The position numbers were made by a program, and so were the translations under genes. From Burkholderia sp. PAMC 26561 (lineage in GTDB: Bacteria > Pseudomonadota > Gammaproteobacteria > Burkholderiales > Burkholderiaceae), in assembly GCF_001557535.2 (NCBI RefSeq), contig NZ_CP014306.1, positions 1,426,001 through 1,490,000 of the forward strand: 64,000 nt of DNA. The letters run 5' to 3'. Shown in pieces: positions 16,652 through 26,520 of the stretch. The number at the start of each line of letters is the position of its first letter. Within the stretch, counting starts at the first letter, position 1. Under the pieces are notes generated by a model, which was not told the origin of the DNA, ran no database searches, and saw only the letters and a list, made by a program, of their open reading frames with translations.

Positions 16652-17032
16652 ATGATCAAGAACATTCTGACAATCGACGATTCCGCTTCAATGCGCAAAG
16701 TCCTCTCGGCGACATTCGTGGCGGCGGGGTATCGCGTGGAAGTTGCCGCCGATGGCGCCGAAGGCTACGAAGCGGCGCTCGCCGAACAGTTCGACCTCAT
16801 CGTGACCGACCAGAACATGCCGGCCATGAGCGGGCTCGATCTGATCGTGAAGCTGCGCGGGCATCGTGCATATGCGAATACGCCGATCCTCGTGCTGACG
16901 ACCGAATCCAGCGACCAGTTCAAGGCGGCGGCGCGCGAAGCGGGCGCGACGGGCTGGATCGAAAAACCGATCGATCCCGACATGCTGACCGAACTGGTCG
17001 CGACGTTGTCGGACGCCGAGCAGTCGCACTGA
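16652..17032 (+). CDS. cheY: CheY-like response regulator (first copy)
   Basis: 126 residues, a single receiver domain. The acidic pocket is Asp9-Asp10, the phospho-acceptor is Asp53 in LIVTDQNMPAMSG, and the switch residues include Thr83/Thr84 and Lys105 in GWIEKP. Trp102 replaces the aromatic Tyr of E. coli CheY. The operon has a second CheY before cheZ that is much closer to E. coli CheY. This one may be a phosphate sink or act in another output; that is inference. Confidence 0.88.
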   Translation: MIKNILTIDDSASMRKVLSATFVAAGYRVEVAADGAEGYEAALAEQFDLIVTDQNMPAMSGLDLIVKLRGHRAYANTPILVLTTESSDQFKAAAREAGATGWIEKPIDPDMLTELVATLSDAEQSH

Positions 17033-17136
17033 AGCAGTGAAGCACTCAAGCACTGAAACACGCAGCACGAGACAAAGCACAAGCAATTACGACGCGCATA
17101 GCGACGACAGACAAGGCATCCGGTGGTGACCCAGGC

Positions 17137-19356
17137 ATGACACTCGACATTACGCAGTTCTATCAAACATTCTTCGACGAAGCCGACGAGCTGCTCGCAG
17201 ACATGGAGCAATTGCTGCTCGCGCTGGATCTGGCGAACCCCGATCCCGAAGACCTCGGCGCGATTTTCCGCGCGGCGCATTCCATCAAGGGTGGCGCGGC
17301 AACGTTCGGTTTTTCGGCGCTGACCGAGACCACGCACATTCTCGAATCGCTGCTCGACCGGGCGCGTAACAACGAGCTGGTCTTGCGCCGCGACATGATC
17401 GATACCTTCCTTGAAACCAAGGACGTGTTGTCGGATCAGTTGAGTGCTTACCGTGCAAGCGCGGAACCGGATGCGGCCGCCGCAAAGGCGATCTGCACGA
17501 AGCTCGAGTTTCTCCGGGATAACGACGCGTGTAACGACGCGGGCCATGCGCCGCAAGCTGCTGCAGAATCGGCACCGTCTTTCGCCGATGCAGCCGCGAT
17601 CGCCCAGGACCTCGCGCAAGTCGCGATGGCGCTGGGTCCGAACGAGCCGCCCGCGCACGTGGTCGAGCAGGCAAACGAAGCCGTGGAAGAAGAGGGCGAC
17701 TGGACGGAGTTTCCGTCCGCGCCGGAATCCACGGACGCAAGTGCTGACACCGGCCCGCATCTGAAAATCACGTTACGTGGGGTAGGGGAGAAGGACCAGG
17801 CTCTGTTGACCGAGGAGCTTGGAAACCTGGGGACAGTCGTCGGGGAAAAGAAGTCGGGCGGTGACCTGACGTTGTGGCTGGACTCGGATGTATCGGCGGA
17901 TGACATCGTTGCCGTGTGCTGTTTCGTGATCGATGATTCGCAGATTTCGATTGGTCGCGGCAATGCGTCGAGCGCATCGGTGGATGAAACGCCGGTTGCA
18001 GCCGTGGAAGAAATCAAAGAGGTGGCAGAAAAAGCGCCCCAGGCAGAGAAGACGGAACCGGCGGCGGCTGCATCTGCTGCCGCCGAGTCCCGCGCAAACA
18101 CACCGGTTTCGGCTCCGGCCGAAGCTCCCAAGGCGCGCGCCGCAGCAGCGCCGGCTGCTGCAGAAGGCAGTTCGATTCGCGTGGGCGTTGAAAAGGTCGA
18201 TCAGTTGATCAACCTCGTCGGCGAACTCGTGATCACGCAGGCCATGCTCGCCGAAACCACAAGCACGTTCGATCCCGCGCTGCACGACCGCCTCTTCAAC
18301 GGCATGGCGCAACTCGAACGCAATGCGCGCGACTTGCAGGAAGCCGTGATGTCCATCCGCATGATGCCGATGGATTACGTCTTCAGCCGTTTCCCGCGTC
18401 TCGTGCGCGATCTCGCCGCGAAGCTCGGCAAGGAAGTCGAACTCGTCACGTTCGGTCAGGCGACGGAACTCGACAAGAGCCTGATTGAACGCATTATCGA
18501 CCCGTTGACGCACCTCGTGCGCAACTCGCTCGATCACGGCATTGAAACCGTTGAAGCGCGTCGCGCGTCCGGCAAGGCCGCGGCGGGGCAACTGGTGCTG
18601 TCGGCGGCGCATCACGGCGGCAACATCGTGATCGAAGTCAGCGACGACGGCGCGGGCCTGCGCCGCGACAAGATCCTCGCCAAGGCGATGAAGCAAGGCA
18701 TGCAGGTCAGCGAGTCGATGTCCGACGACGAAGTCTGGCAACTCATCTTCATGCCCGGCTTTTCCACTGCCGATCAAGTCACGGATATCTCCGGCCGCGG
18801 CGTTGGCATGGACGTGGTGAAACGCAACATCCAGGCGATGGGCGGCCACGTGGAAATCCAGTCGCGCGAGGGCAAGGGTACGACCACGCGTATTGTTTTG
18901 CCGCTGACGCTGGCGATTCTCGACGGCATGTCGGTGAAGGTCGGCAGCGAAATTTTCATCCTGCCGCTGAACTTCGTGATGGAGTCGCTGCAACCCGTTG
19001 CCGACGATATCTACACCGTCGCGGGCGGCGAGCGCGTGGTGCGCGTGCGTGGCGAATATTTGCCGCTGGTCGCGCTGCACCAGGTGTTCGAAGTCAGCGA
19101 CGCACGCACCGAACCCACGCAGGGAATCATTACGATCATCCAGTCCGAGGGACGGCGTTTTGCCATGTTGATCGATGAGCTCGTCGGGCAGCAGCAAGTG
19201 GTGGTCAAGAACCTCGAAACGAATTACCGCAAGGTGCACGGCATCTCGGCTGCAACCATTCTCGGCGACGGCAGCGTCGCGCTGATCGTGGACGTGGCGG
19301 CGCTGAATCGTGAAAACCGCACGGCGCACGGCGCGGTGGCGTCGCTCACACATTAA
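17137..19356 (+). CDS. cheA: Chemotaxis histidine kinase CheA
   Basis: 739 residues, full domain order. P1 (1-110) has phospho-acceptor His48 in AAHSIKGGA. P2-like region (about 205-285) starts PHLKITLRGVGE. An Ala/Pro/Glu-rich linker follows (about 285-345). P3 dimerisation begins IRVGVEKVDQLINLVGELVI. P4 ATPase has the N box LVRNSLDHGIE, GDDGAGL-type box (VSDDGAGLRR) and DISGRGVGMDVV. P5 is CheW-like at the C-terminus. It phosphorylates CheY and CheB in receptor arrays. Start 17137; the 104-base gap before it is the largest in the operon. Confidence 0.97.
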   Translation: MTLDITQFYQTFFDEADELLADMEQLLLALDLANPDPEDLGAIFRAAHSIKGGAATFGFSALTETTHILESLLDRARNNELVLRRDMIDTFLETKDVLSDQLSAYRASAEPDAAAAKAICTKLEFLRDNDACNDAGHAPQAAAESAPSFADAAAIAQDLAQVAMALGPNEPPAHVVEQANEAVEEEGDWTEFPSAPESTDASADTGPHLKITLRGVGEKDQALLTEELGNLGTVVGEKKSGGDLTLWLDSDVSADDIVAVCCFVIDDSQISIGRGNASSASVDETPVAAVEEIKEVAEKAPQAEKTEPAAAASAAAESRANTPVSAPAEAPKARAAAAPAAAEGSSIRVGVEKVDQLINLVGELVITQAMLAETTSTFDPALHDRLFNGMAQLERNARDLQEAVMSIRMMPMDYVFSRFPRLVRDLAAKLGKEVELVTFGQATELDKSLIERIIDPLTHLVRNSLDHGIETVEARRASGKAAAGQLVLSAAHHGGNIVIEVSDDGAGLRRDKILAKAMKQGMQVSESMSDDEVWQLIFMPGFSTADQVTDISGRGVGMDVVKRNIQAMGGHVEIQSREGKGTTTRIVLPLTLAILDGMSVKVGSEIFILPLNFVMESLQPVADDIYTVAGGERVVRVRGEYLPLVALHQVFEVSDARTEPTQGIITIIQSEGRRFAMLIDELVGQQQVVVKNLETNYRKVHGISAATILGDGSVALIVDVAALNRENRTAHGAVASLTH

Positions 19357-19407
19357 GCATCAACGCACTGACGCAGTAACCAAACAACCGAACTCCGGGA
19401 GCTAAAA

Positions 19408-19938
19408 ATGGCAGCAGACATTCAATCCATCACTTCCGCGGCGCAGCGCCGCGACGTTCAACGCGCTTCCACGCAAGCCGAAGCGGCCGGACAGGAATTC
19501 CTGGTCTTTACGCTGGGCGCGGAAGAGTACGGCATCGACATTTTGAAAGTGCAGGAAATTCGCGGCTACGACAACGTCACGCGCATCGCGAATGCGCCGA
19601 CGTTCATCAAGGGCGTGATCAACCTGCGCGGCATCATCGTGCCGATCGTCGATATGCGCATCAAGTTCAATCTCGGCCGTGTCGAATACGACAACCAGAC
19701 GGTCGTGATCATCCTGAACGTGGCGCATCGCGTGGTTGGCATGGTGGTCGACGGCGTGTCCGACGTCCTCACGCTTCAGGCTGATCAGGTCATGCCGGCG
19801 CCGGAATTCGGCGCGACGCTCACGACCGAGTATCTGACGGGACTCGGCACGGTCGATGGCCGCATGCTGATCCTGATGGACATCGAAAAATTGATGACGA
19901 GCAAGGAGATGGAGTTGATTGACTCCGTCGCGGCTTGA
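19408..19938 (+). CDS. cheW: Chemotaxis coupling protein CheW
   Basis: 176 residues, a single CheW (SH3-like) domain from about 30 to 170. Typical lines are [34 protein letters not shown] and [11 protein letters not shown]. It links receptors to the P5 domain of CheA. GGGAGC lies upstream of the ATG. The polar N-terminal extension of about 28 residues is common in Burkholderia CheW. Confidence 0.97.
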   Translation: MAADIQSITSAAQRRDVQRASTQAEAAGQEFLVFTLGAEEYGIDILKVQEIRGYDNVTRIANAPTFIKGVINLRGIIVPIVDMRIKFNLGRVEYDNQTVVIILNVAHRVVGMVVDGVSDVLTLQADQVMPAPEFGATLTTEYLTGLGTVDGRMLILMDIEKLMTSKEMELIDSVAA

Positions 19939-19959
19939 TCCCACGTTTGGAAGAAAGAC

Positions 19960-21744
19960 ATGCTTAAGAACTGGTCGATTCGTACCACGCTGACCCTCGT
20001 GGGCTTGCTGTTCGTAGGCTTTGCCGCCGTGGTGGCTGCGCTGTCCCTGAACGGTTTGCGCTCGGCGGGCAATTCGTTGTCCATGCTGGCGGATAGCGAC
20101 ATGGTCTCGGTGCGCGCGCTCAACGACGCGTCGTCGTACTTGCTGCGCGCTCGCGTGACGCTTGACCGGGTGCGTTCACTCGATGAAGCCGGCAAGACCG
20201 ACGAAGCGAAGAAGGCGATCGATCGCGGCCAGTTTTTGCTCGATAAATCCAACGAGAACTGGAAGCTGTTCCTTGCCACGCCGAAGCCGACCTTGCCGCA
20301 AGCAATGCTCGATGAAGTCGTCGCCAAGCGCGACACGCTGATGCGCGAAGGCGTGGATCCGGAGTTTGTCGCTATCCGCGCGAACGACCTGGCCGCGTAT
20401 CACGCCATCGCCGACACGAAGATCAGCCCGATGTTCGTCTCGCTCGACACGGCGTCGTCCGCGGTCGTGGACTTTACGCAAAAACACGCCGATGCCTTGC
20501 GCGCGGATACGCAGGCGCATATTACGTTGCTGATCCAGGTGATCACGGGCGTGATGGTGCTGGCGGTGCTGACGTTGATTGCAACCCGTTTCGCAATGGG
20601 CGGCATGATCGTGCAGCCGATCAACGACGCGGTGGATCATTTCGAGCGCATCGCACGCGGCGACCTGACGCGCTCCGCTCACACCGATAAAACCAACGAG
20701 ATCGGCCGCCTGTTTGCGGGTATAGAACGGATGCGCGTGAATTTGACCGCGATGGTCGGGGCGGTGCATCACGGCGCGGAATCCATCGATGTGGGTGCGC
20801 GTGAGATTGCAAGCGGCAATACGGACCTGTCACAACGTACCGAGGAACAGGCGGCGTCGTTGCAGGAAACGGCGTCGAGCATGGAACAGTTGACCAGCAC
20901 GGTCAAGCAGAACGCCGAGAACGCGCGGCAGGCCTCGCAACTGGCCGTGAACGCGTCTGACATTGCATCGCGCGGCGGTGAAGTCGTCGAGCAGGTCGTG
21001 GACACCATGAACGCGATTTCATCGAGTTCGAGCAAGGTGGTGGACATCATCGGCGTGATCGAAGGGATCGCTTTCCAGACGAACATCCTTGCGCTGAACG
21101 CGGCGGTCGAAGCGGCGCGCGCCGGTGAGGAAGGGCGTGGATTCGCCGTCGTGGCCGGTGAAGTCCGCAGCCTCGCGCAACGCAGCGCGGCGGCGGCCAA
21201 AGAGATCAAGTCGCTGATCGGCGACTCGACGGCAAAGGTGGAAAGCGGCTCGCAACTCGTGGCGCGTGCCGGCACGACCATGGACGAGATCGTCCAGGCG
21301 GTGCGTCGCGTGACGGACATCATGGGCGAGATCAGCGCAGCGTCCGACGAACAGTCGCAGGGCATCGAACAGGTGAGCCGCGCGGTTGGGCAGATGGACG
21401 AAGTGACGCAGCAGAATGCCGCGCTGGTTGAAGAAGCGGCCGCTGCTGCGGCATCCCTCGAAGAACAGACGCGCAAGCTGAAGGACGTGGTCGGCCACTG
21501 GCAAGTCAGCGGCGACACGGCTCAGCAAGGCCGCGTCGAGCCGTCGGTTGCAGCGTCAGCACACGCAAGACGCCCCATTACGCCGATAAAAGTTGCTGCG
21601 CGGCCTAACGTCGCGGCCAATCGCGCCGTTAATAAGATTAACGAGAAGATGGTTGCAGCGACTCAGGCCTCTCAAGACGCCGCACCCGCAGCAAAAGCTC
21701 CGAAGCTCGCTGCAGTCGCAGCCGGCGACTGGGAAACCTTCTAA
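19960..21744 (+). CDS. Methyl-accepting chemotaxis protein (Tar/Tsr-like)
   Basis: 594 residues. TM1 is about 10-30, a periplasmic helical sensor about 31-188, TM2 about 190-212, then HAMP ([20 protein letters not shown]). The signalling hairpin is [20 protein letters not shown] with [20 protein letters not shown]. The Ala/Lys-rich tail ends in DWETF, a one-residue variant of the NWETF pentapeptide that tethers CheR and CheB in E. coli receptors. The ligand is unknown; the sensor is of the four-helix-bundle kind. It is the only receptor in the operon, starting 21 bases after cheW and followed by cheR. Confidence 0.96.
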   Translation: MLKNWSIRTTLTLVGLLFVGFAAVVAALSLNGLRSAGNSLSMLADSDMVSVRALNDASSYLLRARVTLDRVRSLDEAGKTDEAKKAIDRGQFLLDKSNENWKLFLATPKPTLPQAMLDEVVAKRDTLMREGVDPEFVAIRANDLAAYHAIADTKISPMFVSLDTASSAVVDFTQKHADALRADTQAHITLLIQVITGVMVLAVLTLIATRFAMGGMIVQPINDAVDHFERIARGDLTRSAHTDKTNEIGRLFAGIERMRVNLTAMVGAVHHGAESIDVGAREIASGNTDLSQRTEEQAASLQETASSMEQLTSTVKQNAENARQASQLAVNASDIASRGGEVVEQVVDTMNAISSSSSKVVDIIGVIEGIAFQTNILALNAAVEAARAGEEGRGFAVVAGEVRSLAQRSAAAAKEIKSLIGDSTAKVESGSQLVARAGTTMDEIVQAVRRVTDIMGEISAASDEQSQGIEQVSRAVGQMDEVTQQNAALVEEAAAAAASLEEQTRKLKDVVGHWQVSGDTAQQGRVEPSVAASAHARRPITPIKVAARPNVAANRAVNKINEKMVAATQASQDAAPAAKAPKLAAVAAGDWETF

Positions 21745-21800
21745 GGCAGTGGCAGAAGATCATGCAGGCTCACCGCACGTTCCAGAAGAACAAAGGCTAG

Positions 21801-22727
21801 ATGATGGCAACGCGCTCACCCGTCGATACACCCCGCGACCGGACCCGCTACGGTTCGGAAGTGGAACGCGACTTCGAATTCACCGGTGCCGATTTCGGCC
21901 GCATTCGCGACCTGATTCATCGTCGCGCGGGGATTTCGCTGTCCGAGCATAAACGCGACATGGCCTACAGCCGTCTCGCGCGACGTCTGCGCGCGTGCAA
22001 CATCGATACGTTTCGTCTTTACCTCGACCGCCTCGAAGCGCAGCCGGACAGCGCCGAGTGGGAAGCGTTCACCAACGCGCTGACCACGAACCTGACCGCG
22101 TTCTTCCGCGAATCGCATCACTTTCCGATTCTCGCCACGTTTGCGAAGAGCCGGCCGCAGCCGTTTTCTGTGTGGTGCTCGGCGGCATCGACGGGCGAGG
22201 AGCCGTATTCCATCGCCATGACGCTGATGGAAACGCTTGGCGACTCGGCCGCGCGCCAATGCACGGTGATCGCGACAGATATTGACAGCCAGGTGTTGCA
22301 GAAGGCCGACGCGGGCGTCTATTCGCTCGATTCGGTGAAGACGCTCGGCAATGACCGGCTCAAGCGCTTCTTCCTGAAAGGCACGGGCGCGCACGCCGGC
22401 ATGGTCAAGATCCGCCCGGAAGTGCGGGCGATGGTGAAGTTCGAGCAACTGAACCTGACGGATTCGAAATATGCGCTGCCGGGCCAGTTCGACGCGATCT
22501 TCTGCCGCAACGTGATGATCTATTTCGATAAACCCACGCAAGCGCAAGTTCTCGCGCGCTTCGAGCCGCTGATGAAAAGCGGCGGTCTGCTGTTCGCCGG
22601 GCATTCGGAAAACTTCACGTATGTGACGCAGGCGTTCAAGCTGCGCGGCCAGACGGTGTACGCGTTATCGCGTGATTCCGTTGCTGGAACCGCCAAGAAG
22701 AAGGCGCTCGCCGGAGAGCCGGCATGA
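21801..22727 (+). CDS. cheR: Chemotaxis receptor methyltransferase CheR
   Basis: 308 residues. An N-terminal helical domain begins near [20 protein letters not shown], and the SAM-binding domain has [17 protein letters not shown] and the later [12 protein letters not shown]. It methylates glutamates in receptor signalling helices for adaptation. The stop overlaps the cheD start by four bases (ATGA), which indicates translational coupling. The receptor just upstream carries a CheR-docking tail. Confidence 0.96.
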   Translation: MMATRSPVDTPRDRTRYGSEVERDFEFTGADFGRIRDLIHRRAGISLSEHKRDMAYSRLARRLRACNIDTFRLYLDRLEAQPDSAEWEAFTNALTTNLTAFFRESHHFPILATFAKSRPQPFSVWCSAASTGEEPYSIAMTLMETLGDSAARQCTVIATDIDSQVLQKADAGVYSLDSVKTLGNDRLKRFFLKGTGAHAGMVKIRPEVRAMVKFEQLNLTDSKYALPGQFDAIFCRNVMIYFDKPTQAQVLARFEPLMKSGGLLFAGHSENFTYVTQAFKLRGQTVYALSRDSVAGTAKKKALAGEPA

Positions 22728-23443
22728 GCGCATTGCCGATCGCGACGAACCTGTATTTCGACAACCACTTCAAGCTCCCGGGCGTGAAGCTGTTGCCGAA
22801 CGAGTTCTACATGACGGGCGAGAACATGGTGCTCGTCACGGTGCTCGGTTCGTGCGTGGCGGCGTGCATTACTGACCGGACGGCGGGCATTGGCGGCATG
22901 AACCATTTCATGCTGCCCGACGACGGCGCGGACGCATCGCAGTCCAGTTCGGATTCCATGCGATACGGCGCGTACGCCATGGAAGTGCTGATCAACGAGA
23001 TGATCAAGCGCGGCGGCCGGCGCGAGCGCTTCGAAGCCAAGGTATTCGGCGGCGGCGCGGTGCTGGCGGGTATGACGACAATCAATATCGGCGATAGAAA
23101 TTCCGAGTTCGTTCGCCGCTATCTCGCGCTGGAAAAGATTCGCATCGTGGCTGAGGACTTGCAGGGCATGTATCCGCGCAAGGTCGCGTTCATGCCGCGA
23201 ACCGGCCAGGCGATGGTCAAGAAACTGATCACGCAGCAAGACCCGAGCGTGGTCGAACGCGAACAGGCGCTGGTGCGGCAAACGCCCGAAGCGCGCAGCG
23301 AACGGCTGGCCAAGGCGCGTGCGCGCGTCGAACTTTTCAGCCAGCCGAAAGCCAGGACAACCGATAAACCCCGCATCGAACTATTCGGTGCCGCAGCCGG
23401 CCTGCAGCGAACCGTCCGCATGAAGACGGTGGAGGAAGCATGA
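22724..23443 (+). CDS. cheD: Chemoreceptor glutamine deamidase CheD
   Basis: 239 residues. The catalytic Cys lies in [12 protein letters not shown] and the His in [10 protein letters not shown], as in CheD family enzymes that deamidate receptor glutamines. A further basic C-terminal extension (about 180-239) goes beyond the usual 160-200 residues. It overlaps cheR by four bases and cheB by four bases, so the three are probably translated in a coupled way. Confidence 0.95.
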   Translation: MSALPIATNLYFDNHFKLPGVKLLPNEFYMTGENMVLVTVLGSCVAACITDRTAGIGGMNHFMLPDDGADASQSSSDSMRYGAYAMEVLINEMIKRGGRRERFEAKVFGGGAVLAGMTTINIGDRNSEFVRRYLALEKIRIVAEDLQGMYPRKVAFMPRTGQAMVKKLITQQDPSVVEREQALVRQTPEARSERLAKARARVELFSQPKARTTDKPRIELFGAAAGLQRTVRMKTVEEA

Positions 23444-24555
23444 CAACGGCCCGGAGCACGGAACCGAAGATCAGCGTTTTGTGCGTCGATGATTCGGCGC
23501 TCGTGCGCAGCCTGATGACCGAGATCATCAATTCGCAGCCCGACATGCACGTGTGCGCGACCGCGCCCGATCCGCTGGTCGCACGCGATCTGATCAAGCA
23601 GCACAACCCCGACGTGCTCACGCTCGACGTGGAAATGCCGCGCATGGACGGCCTCGACTTCCTGGAAAAGCTGATGCGGTTGCGGCCGATGCCGGTGGTG
23701 ATGGTGTCATCGCTCACGGAACGCGGCTCGGAAATCACGCTGCGCGCGCTTGAACTCGGCGCGGTGGATTTCGTGACGAAACCGCGCGTGGGCATCCGCG
23801 ACGGCATGCTCGAATACTCGGAGAAGCTCGCCGACAAGATCCGCGCCGCCGCGCGCGCTCGTGTCAGGCAAACGCCTCATGTCGTGCATGCGGCGGCGGG
23901 TTCAAGCGGTTCGGTCACGGCGTCGAAACCCACGCCGAACCTGAACAACCCGCTGGTGAGCACGGAAAAGCTGATCATTGTCGGGGCATCGACGGGCGGC
24001 ACTGAAGCTATCCGCGAACTCCTGGTTCCGCTTCCGCCCGATGCACCCGGCGTGATGATCGCGCAGCACATGCCGCCGGGCTTCACCAAGTCGTTCGCGC
24101 AACGTTTGAACGGCCTGTGCCGGATCGCGGTGAAGGAAGCCGAGCACGGCGAACGTGTACTGCCGGGCCACGCGTATATCGCGCCTGGCGACGCTCACCT
24201 CGTGCTGGCGAGAAGCGGTGCGAACTATGTCGCGCATCTCTCCGACGCGCCGCCGGTCAACCGGCATCGGCCATCGGTGGATGTGCTGTTCCGTTCCGCC
24301 GCGCAGCACGCGGGCAAGAACGCGCTCGGCGTGATCCTGACCGGCATGGGCCGCGACGGCGCGCAAGGCATGCTGGAAATGCAACAAGCCGGCGCGTACA
24401 CATTTGCGCAGGACGAAGCGAGCTGCGTGGTGTTCGGCATGCCGCGCGAAGCCATTGCAACCGGCGGCGTGAGCGAGATCGCGCCGTTGTCGGAAATGAC
24501 CCGGCGCGTGATGGCGCGCCTCAATTCCATGGGCGAGCGCGCACAACGCGTCTGA
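23440..24555 (+). CDS. cheB: Chemotaxis methylesterase CheB
   Basis: 371 residues. N-terminal receiver (about 1-130) with phospho-acceptor Asp in [13 protein letters not shown]. Flexible linker about 135-170. The C-terminal esterase has the catalytic Ser in [11 protein letters not shown], His in [12 protein letters not shown] and Asp in [12 protein letters not shown]. It removes methyl groups from receptors after phosphorylation by CheA. The start overlaps the cheD stop (ATGA). Confidence 0.97.
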   Translation: MTTARSTEPKISVLCVDDSALVRSLMTEIINSQPDMHVCATAPDPLVARDLIKQHNPDVLTLDVEMPRMDGLDFLEKLMRLRPMPVVMVSSLTERGSEITLRALELGAVDFVTKPRVGIRDGMLEYSEKLADKIRAAARARVRQTPHVVHAAAGSSGSVTASKPTPNLNNPLVSTEKLIIVGASTGGTEAIRELLVPLPPDAPGVMIAQHMPPGFTKSFAQRLNGLCRIAVKEAEHGERVLPGHAYIAPGDAHLVLARSGANYVAHLSDAPPVNRHRPSVDVLFRSAAQHAGKNALGVILTGMGRDGAQGMLEMQQAGAYTFAQDEASCVVFGMPREAIATGGVSEIAPLSEMTRRVMARLNSMGERAQRV

Positions 24556-24640
24556 CCTTCCTCGCGAGCACACGAATTCGAATACCCACGCGGCGTGCGC
24601 GCCGCCTGAAGAAACAACGGGAATACAAGGAGCAGTGAAG

Positions 24641-25036
24641 ATGGACAAGAACATGAAGATTTTGGTCGTCGATGACTTCCCGACGATGCGCCGTATCGTC
24701 AGAAACCTGCTGAAGGAACTAGGTTTCTCGAACGTCGATGAAGCCGAGGACGGCGCAGCCGGCCTTGCGCGTCTGCGTGGCGGCGGTTTCGAGTTCGTCA
24801 TTTCCGACTGGAACATGCCGAACCTCGACGGTCTGGAAATGCTCAAGCAGATTCGCGCCGATGCCGCCCTCTCGCACTTGCCCGTGCTGATGGTGACGGC
24901 GGAATCGAAGAAGGAAAACATCATTGCCGCGGCGCAGGCTGGCGCGAGCGGTTACGTGGTCAAGCCGTTCACGGCCGCGACCCTCGACGAGAAGCTCACG
25001 AAGATTCTCGAAAAGATGGCCAAGGCCGGGAGCTGA
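24641..25036 (+). CDS. cheY: Chemotaxis response regulator CheY (second copy)
   Basis: 131 residues, close to E. coli CheY throughout: acidic Asp11-Asp12, phospho-acceptor Asp56 in [14 protein letters not shown], Thr86, Tyr105 and Lys108. CheY-P binds FliM and switches the motor. ATG 24641 is preferred to the in-frame GTG at 24635 because AAGGA (24628-24632) is correctly spaced for the ATG. cheZ follows within five bases, so this copy is the likely motor-binding one. Confidence 0.96.
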   Translation: MDKNMKILVVDDFPTMRRIVRNLLKELGFSNVDEAEDGAAGLARLRGGGFEFVISDWNMPNLDGLEMLKQIRADAALSHLPVLMVTAESKKENIIAAAQAGASGYVVKPFTAATLDEKLTKILEKMAKAGS

Positions 25037-25040
25037 GATC

Positions 25041-25748
25041 GTGAATGAAATGACGACGCAGGAAGCGCTGACGGCGATCGAGCAGGACGGGGATGCATCG
25101 AGCGATCGCATTTTGGCGCGCATTGGCCAATTGACGCGCACGCTGCGCGATTCCATGCGCGAGCTCGGCCTCGACAAACAGGTTGAAGCCGCCGCCGAAA
25201 TGGTGCCGGATGCCCGCGACCGCTTGAAATACGTCGCGACGATGACAGAACAGGCCGCCGATCGCGCGCTGAACGCCATCGAACTCGCGAAACCGATTCA
25301 GGAAACCATGCAGCGCGACGCCCAGGCGCTCGATGCCCGTTGGGAAGCATGGTACGGCGCGGCGCAGGACAAGTCCGACGTCAAGACGCTGCTCGCCGAT
25401 ACCCGCGGTTTCCTGCAGCAAGTGCCCGTGCACACGGTCGCGACCAACGCGCAGTTGCTCGAAATCATGCTCGCGCAGGATTTCCAGGATCTGACCGGCC
25501 AGGTGATCAAGAAAATCACCGACGTGGTGTACGTGATCGAGCAGCAGTTGCTCACCGTGCTGCTGGAAAACATTGCGCCGGAACGGCGTGAACAGTTTGC
25601 GGCGCAGGCGGCGGCGCTTGCGGCATCGAATACGTCCAGCACGCCGGAAACGCTGCTCAACGGTCCGCAAATCAATCCCGAGGGACGCACCGACGTCGTT
25701 CAGGACCAGACGCAAGTCGATGACCTGCTCGCCAGCCTGGGCTTCTGA
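25041..25748 (+). CDS. cheZ: CheY-P phosphatase CheZ
   Basis: 235 residues from GTG 25041, with GGGAG seven bases upstream; the open frame extends farther upstream but overlaps cheY without a ribosome site. The long helical hairpin has the catalytic pattern in QDFQDLTGQVIKKI (Gln that positions water, flanking Asp). The C-terminus, VDDLLASLGF, is the conserved CheY-binding peptide of CheZ. It dephosphorylates CheY-P. Last gene of the run starting at motA. Confidence 0.95.
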   Translation: MNEMTTQEALTAIEQDGDASSDRILARIGQLTRTLRDSMRELGLDKQVEAAAEMVPDARDRLKYVATMTEQAADRALNAIELAKPIQETMQRDAQALDARWEAWYGAAQDKSDVKTLLADTRGFLQQVPVHTVATNAQLLEIMLAQDFQDLTGQVIKKITDVVYVIEQQLLTVLLENIAPERREQFAAQAAALAASNTSSTPETLLNGPQINPEGRTDVVQDQTQVDDLLASLGF

Positions 25749-25974
25749 CGCCATGCTGATCTGACGCGCGCGGAAGGTAGCTACCAACCGTGCGCGTCAA
25801 AACGACACCTATTTCAGCCATCCCGGCGCATTTAGCGTTGCAACATATGTTCACTTTCCCGAGTTCGACGCATTCGGCTGGCATACTTATGTCTCGACGA
25901 ACGACGCGCACTCGCGCAGCGTTTCAGACGGCAAGATATTGCATGGCTTGAAATAATCGGAACGGAGAAGCGAA

Positions 25975-26502
25975 GTGGACACTTCGATCATTTCATTCGG
26001 CTTTCGGCGCGCTCGCGCGCTGGTTAGTCTCGCAGCAGGATTGATGGTTAGCTTGGCTGCCGTAACGCCCGCTCATGCGGTTCTGGGCGGTGCGCCCATG
26101 ACGGCGCCGGCCGGCGCTACGGTCAGCAATTCGGTATCGCACGCAGCGGCAGTTGCGGGTTCGGCAGCATCGGCGAGTTCCGCCAGCGCCTTTACCGTGC
26201 GCACGACAACGCTTGCCGTCGGCACCGTGGTCAATGAATACGTAGGCGCGGACGGCACGGTTTTCGGCATTGCGTGGCAAGGTCCGCGCATTCCTGATTT
26301 GCCGTCGCTGCTCGGCACTTACTTTCCGCAATACGTCCAGGGCATCCAGAACCAGCGCGCCAACGGCGGCGGCCGTGGACCCGTCAGCGTGGCCGGCAGC
26401 GCGCTGGTCGTGCGTTCCGGTGGCCACATGGGCGCATTCGTCGGCCAGGCTTATCTCCCGCAAGCCTTGCCTGCCGGCGTCAGCGCCAGCGACATCCAAT
26501 AA
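25975..26502 (+). CDS. DUF2844 exported protein
   Basis: 175 residues, probable GTG start (25975) after GGAGAAG. N-terminal signal peptide about 1-36 ending THA-type PAHA. The remainder is Ala/Gly/Ser-rich with FTVRTTTLAVGTVVNEYV and VFGIAWQGPRIPDLPSLLG, which I match to DUF2844. The function is unknown to me. It is paired with the DUF3443 gene 18 bases downstream, as I recall from other Burkholderia. It sits immediately after cheZ, separated by about 225 bases. Confidence 0.82.
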   Translation: MDTSIISFGFRRARALVSLAAGLMVSLAAVTPAHAVLGGAPMTAPAGATVSNSVSHAAAVAGSAASASSASAFTVRTTTLAVGTVVNEYVGADGTVFGIAWQGPRIPDLPSLLGTYFPQYVQGIQNQRANGGGRGPVSVAGSALVVRSGGHMGAFVGQAYLPQALPAGVSASDIQ

Positions 26503-26520
26503 CGGACGGAGACTTTCACT

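Noticed and set aside
17773..19353. 526-codon minus-strand open frame antisense to cheA
   Set aside because: His/Arg-rich shadow of the CheA coding strand.
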